This document shows, piece by piece, positions 60,672-64,000 of a stretch of 64,000 bases of DNA; the stretch's first letter is position 1, and every line of letters starts with the position of its first letter. Source of the stretch: Gymnorhina tibicen. Lineage: Eukaryota > Chordata > Aves > Passeriformes > Artamidae. Under the pieces are notes generated by a model that worked only from the letters and a program-made list of their open reading frames with translations, did not search any database and was not told where the DNA came from. Location of the stretch: positions 317,915-381,914 of the forward strand of contig VXAZ01006216.1 of NCBI GenBank assembly GCA_013399875.1, in the 5' to 3' direction. The translations under genes were made by a program, and so were the position numbers.

Positions 60672-61205
60672 TCCCTTTGTGCTGGGCACTGCTGAGGGAC
60701 CCCCTCGAGTGCTGTGTCCAGTTTTGGGACCCTCAGGACACAAAAGCCACTGAGGGGCTGGAGCGTGTCCAGGGAAGGGAATGGAGCTGGGAAGGGGCTG
60801 GAGCCCCAGGAGCGGCCGAGGGAGCTGGGAAAGGGGCTCAGCCTGGAGAAAAGGAGGCTCAGGGGGGCCCTTGTGGCTCTGCACAACTCCCTGACAGGAG
60901 GGGGCAGCCGGGGGGGTCGGGCTCTGCTCCCAGGGAACAGGGACAGGAGGAGAGGGAATGGCCTCAGGCTGGGCCAGGGGAGGTTTAGATTGGATGTCAG
61001 GAAAAATTTCTTCCCTGAAACAATTGTCCAGCCTTGGCCCAGCTGCCCAGGACAGGGGTGGAGTCCCCATCCCTGGAAGTGTTCAAAAAGAAGTAGAAGT
61101 GACATTTTGGGATATGGTTTTGTGGGCGTGGGGGTATTCAGTCAAAGGTTGGACTTGATGATCTCGGAGGTCTTTTCCAACCTTAATAATTCTCTGGTTC
61201 TATGA
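60672..61205 (+). mobile_element. CR1 LINE, 3' end (second subfamily)
   Basis: From AGTTTTGGGACCCTCAGGAC through GTGGCTCTGCACAACTCCCT, GAGGGAATGGCCTCAGGCTG and GGTTGGACTTGATGATCTCG to the tail CCTTAATAATTCTCTGG. At about 535 bases it is the best-preserved copy of this subfamily here. It is non-coding. Confidence 0.92.
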
Positions 61206-61411
61206 CTTTCCCAAGCCACAGGGTGGTTACAGAGGCAGGAAGAGAATCCAGAATTCCAGAATTCCGATGACACCGGACTAACAGGGACCCTCCCATTTAC
61301 TTCCATGTATAAAGTGAGTGCAGACACATACACAGACTGCAGCCAGGCATGTTAAAATGTAAAAATATATAATGGACTAATGCAGCTCCCTCAAAAACAC
61401 ATGGCCTGTTC

Positions 61412-61535
61412 ACTCATAGAATCCCAGAATATTTTGACGTGCAAAGAACCTTAAATTTCATCTCATTCCAACCCCCTCCCATGGTCAGGGGCACCTTCCA
61501 CTGGACCAGGTTGCTCAAATAGTGGATTTTGGACA
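61412..61535 (-). mobile_element. CR1 3' fragment
   Basis: ATAGAATCCCAGAATATTTT, then CATTCCAACCCCCTCCCATG and GTCAGGGGCACCTTCCACTG, the complement of a CR1 end. Confidence 0.8.
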
Positions 61536-62242
61536 CTCAGGATACTGAACAGAGGCCACTGATTGATTTGAATGCTTGCTTTATTTCTAATTTCTTTGGT
61601 CTAAAAAGTAACTTCTTCACCAGTTTAGCTGAGTAGCTGTTCTCTGCCAGTTGTCCCAAATGGAGATTATTGTACACATTTTCCATAATTAGCTAATTTA
61701 ACCAGCTAATTTAACATTAATAGCAAATCTGTGAGTTGAACACCAGCAAATGAGCTCATTAAAGAGAAAAGGACTTGTGCTCTCTCCTTTCTTGTTCTTT
61801 TTTTTTTTTCCCATCTAGTTTTGCACTTTTAGCAAGATGCTCTGGGGAAATCAGGATTTCAGGGAAATTTGGATGATCAAATAAATAGGGTTTTACTGAG
61901 GAATTAAAAAGGATGCGCCAGAATGTCAAAAATCTTTTTCAGGAAGACGCCAGCATTGTCTGTCCCGTTTAGGAAGGACCCAAGGCTAGAGGACCCCACA
62001 CAGGCTTTTCTTAATCCATTTTTCTTTGTTCTCTGAGGGTGTCAGTCTCCTCAAGTGCTGCACCCTCAGTTACTTCTCCAGCCCTGGAGCTTGCTGTGAA
62101 CATTGATTATCTCAGAGATAAAGCTGAGGACTTGAGTGCACGTTATCGTGACTCCCACATTAGTGTGACTCAGGACACAGGGATTTCATTGCCTACTCAC
62201 CCAAAGGCTTCCTCTAATCCTTCACTGCTGCAGATACTGCAG
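61536..62242. other. Intergenic stretch, nothing recognised
   Basis: AT-rich sequence with a T-run at about 61800 and repeated AGCTAATTTAAC (61690-61715). I see no gene. Confidence 0.5.
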
Positions 62243-62296
62243 TGGGACCAGGTGACACCCAGAGGTCTCTTCCCACCTCAACCATTCTGTGTTTCT
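62243..62296 (+). mobile_element. CR1 3' tail fragment
   Basis: GTGGGACCAGGTGACACCCA, GAGGTCTCTTCCCACCTCAA and CCATTCTGTGTTTCT match a CR1 terminus. Confidence 0.65.
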
Positions 62297-62564
62297 TTCT
62301 TCTTTGCTGGTGTCTGTTTGTGAAATTTTGGTGCTAAAACAAGGGATGAGCGTCCACAGGTAAAACATTACAATGCTCAAGTGGCCCAGCCTTGGAGTGT
62401 GAAAACTCTGTTATCTCCAGACACCTGTGGATACCTCTGTGTTATCTCCAGGTACCAGCTCTGCTCCTGATCTGTGCCTGGACAGACTCTGCAGCCCTGC
62501 TCAGGTGCAGATGTGTTTCTTCTCAGGGTCTGAAGCACTCCAGAAGATGCCTTGGGTGAGAAAA

Positions 62565-62683
62565 TACACGGGAGGTTTAGGGATCAGGGGAAGTTTAGGA
62601 TGGATATTGGAAAAAATTTCTTCACCAAAGGGTATTCAAGCATGGAACGGGCTGCCCACGGCAGTGGTGGAGTCACCAGGGAA
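62565..62683 (+). mobile_element. CR1 LINE (outer copy), 5' piece, interrupted
   Basis: GGAAGTTTAGGATGGATATT, AATTTCTTCACCAAAGGGTA and GGCAGTGGTGGAGTCACCAG. The sequence breaks off inside the CR1 and resumes at 63669, with another CR1 and an LTR in between. Confidence 0.85.
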
Positions 62684-63201
62684 TCAGAATCATGGAAAGG
62701 TTTGGGTTGAGAGGGAGCTTAAAGTTCATTTCATTCCACCCCCCTGCCATGGGCAGGGACACCTTCCACTGTCCCAGGGTGCTCCAAGCCCCGTCCAGCC
62801 TGGCCTTGGACACTTCCACGGATCCAGGGGCAGCCACAGCTGCTCTGGGCACCCTGTGCCAGGGCCTCACCACCTTCACAGCCAGGAATATTTTCCTAAT
62901 ATCCCATCTAACCCTGCTCTCTTTCTGTTTGAAGCCGTTGCCCCTTGTCCTGTCACTCCATCCCTTGTAAACAGTCCCTCTCCATCTTTTTTGCCAGCTC
63001 CTTCAGGTACTTGGAAGGTCCCAATTAAGTGACCTCAAAGCCTTCTCTTCTCCAAGCTGAACAATCCCAGCTCTCCCAACCTTTCCTCCCAGCAGAGCTG
63101 CTCCATGCCTCTGATCATCCTGGAGCCTCCTCTGGGCTCTCTCCAGCAGCTCCAGGTCCTTCCTGTGCTGGGACCAGAGCTGGAGGCAGCTCTGCAGGTG
63201 G
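62684..63201 (-). mobile_element. CR1 LINE (middle copy), 3' part, interrupted by an LTR
   Basis: The complement of a CR1: the tail at ATCAGAATCATGGAAAGGTT, then CACTGTCCCAGGGTGCTCCA, CCCTTGTCCTGTCACTCCAT and GGGACCAGAGCTGGAGGCAG. It is split at 63202 by the LTR and resumes at 63640-63668 (GGCCTCACTTGAGCGGGGC). Confidence 0.88.
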
Positions 63202-63639
63202 TGATGCCTTGAAGTGGCTACCTAAAAAAACAGACACTAGATAAAGAGTAAGGGAATAAAGGTAGGGATTTATTTGAAGGGCTTTCAAAGGTGCACCCTG
63301 GGGAGCCAGAGGCTATTTCCAGAATGGACCCCGAGATGGACAACGAGTCACGAGTTTTTCACACTTTTATAGGTTTGGTCCATTTGCATATCAGCATAAA
63401 TTCACCAATTAAAACTTTAGCTAACGATATAATTTCTTCAACTTCTCCACCTCTCTTGCGGTCCTAGTTTACACCTTTGGGCCTAGGACAGTCTGAGTGT
63501 CCTTGAATAGTAAGCTCAGAGAAGCTTTGTTGTGTCTGTCTAGCCTAGGAGAGCAGCTAACGAGCTACAAGAAACTTCAGAGTTACACACTAAGGGATCC
63601 AGAACCTGAGAAATATAAAAGTTAAAACCTAAGGCATCA
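63202..63639 (-). mobile_element. Solo LTR of an endogenous retrovirus
   Basis: A 438-base element bounded by perfect 9-base inverted ends, TGATGCCTT and AAGGCATCA, so it has the usual TG...CA termini. On the minus strand it has a TATA box (CCTATAAAAGTGTG, about 63361-63374) and a poly(A) signal (AATAAA, 63269-63274) in the order expected of U3-R-U5. The flanks suggest a 4-base target duplication (GTGG left, GCGG right, one mismatch), which would fit a class I (gamma-like) element. There are no internal viral genes next to it, so recombination between two LTRs has removed the body. Confidence 0.85.
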
Positions 63640-63668
63640 GCGGGGCCTCACTTGAGCGGGGCAGAGGG
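63640..63668 (-). mobile_element. CR1 LINE (middle copy), remaining 5' piece
   Basis: GGCCTCACTTGAGCGGGGCA continues the complement of CR1 exactly where 62684-63201 stopped, once the LTR and its duplication are removed. Confidence 0.75.
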
Positions 63669-63812
63669 ATCCCCATGGAGGGGTTTAAAAGCCATGTGGA
63701 TGTGGCACTTGGGGACATGGGTTAGGGGTGGGCATGGCAGTGCTGGGGGAATGGTTGGATTCCATGATCTTAGAGGGTTTTCCCAACCTTAATGATTCCA
63801 TGATTCCATGAT
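63669..63812 (+). mobile_element. CR1 LINE (outer copy), 3' piece
   Basis: CCATGGAGGGGTTTAAAAGC, GTGGCACTTGGGGACATGGG and GATCTTAGAGGGTTTTCCCA, then the tail AATGATTCCATGATTCCATG. It continues the outer copy begun at 62565. Confidence 0.88.
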
Positions 63813-63929
63813 CTCGGGAGGAGGTGTTGGACAGGAGGGTTGGCAGGAGAGGGCAGCTCCATCTCACCCCATCACGGGGTGAACAAAACACAGTCACACC
63901 CAGCTTCCCAGAAAAAACAGTTCAAGGAA

Positions 63930-64000
63930 CTGTTCCAGGAGCAACTGGATGTGGCACTCTGTGCTCTGGTGCGGTTCACAAGGTGGGGATCAAAGGCTGG
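63930..64000 (+). mobile_element. CR1 LINE fragment, cut by the window edge
   Basis: AGCAACTGGATGTGGCACTC, then TGTGCTCTGGTGCGGTTCAC and AAGGTGGGGATCAAAGGCTG resemble the CR1 3' region. It continues past the right edge. Confidence 0.75.

Noticed and set aside
60539..61205. Open frames with repeated peptides such as LHNSLTGGGSRGGRALL at about 22.4, 38.5, 46.2 and 60.9 kb
   Set aside because: All fall in the second CR1 subfamily's 3' region, on both strands and in several frames. They are non-coding.
47301..64000. CHCHD3, expected head-to-head with EXOC4 from mammalian gene order
   Set aside because: No frame resembles its conserved N-terminus (MGGTTSTRRVTFE) or CHCH domain. It is probably further right.

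Overview
This window is vertebrate nuclear DNA from a bird. Two things show this. It holds many CR1 LINE 3' ends on both strands, ending in the avian-type tail (CCAACCCAAACCATTCCATGATT-like). It also holds the 5' third of a clear vertebrate exocyst gene with normal GT-AG introns. The CR1 types look songbird- or Neoaves-like, but I cannot name a species.

The only protein-coding gene I can support is EXOC4 (SEC8), on the minus strand. Six exons join in one frame: exon 1 at 47048-47133 (start codon), exon 2 at 30383-30572, exon 3 at 26499-26693, exon 4 at 13053-13237, exon 5 at 11459-11568 and exon 6 at 3548-3791. Together they give 1010 coding bases, 336 full codons plus 2 bases. This corresponds to about the first 336 of 974 residues of the human protein. 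The gene continues past the left edge; exon 7 is not in the window. All splice phases agree (2, 0, 0, 2, 1, 2 at the exon ends), which fixes the boundaries.

The promoter at about 47134-47300 is a GC-rich, TATA-less CpG-type region. It has two CCAAT boxes, a GC box, a near-perfect ZNF143/THAP11 element and a YY1-type element overlapping the EXOC4 ATG. To the right (47301-64000) I see no convincing gene. In mammals CHCHD3 lies head-to-head with EXOC4 on this side, but none of its exons is recognisable here.

The rest is intron or intergenic DNA. It carries about 30 CR1 fragments, mostly 3'-truncated ends and two internal ORF2 pieces. A solo LTR sits inside a CR1 that itself sits inside another CR1 (62.5-63.8 kb). 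There are several minisatellites (78 bp x 3, 21 bp x 4, 25 bp x 3, 21 bp x 2.5) and a short GC island inside intron 1 (39.4-39.6 kb). I found no CRISPR, operon, tRNA, rRNA or novel protein system. The most unusual coding observation is a GC-shifted, divergent 3' end of EXOC4 exon 4 with a weak splice donor.
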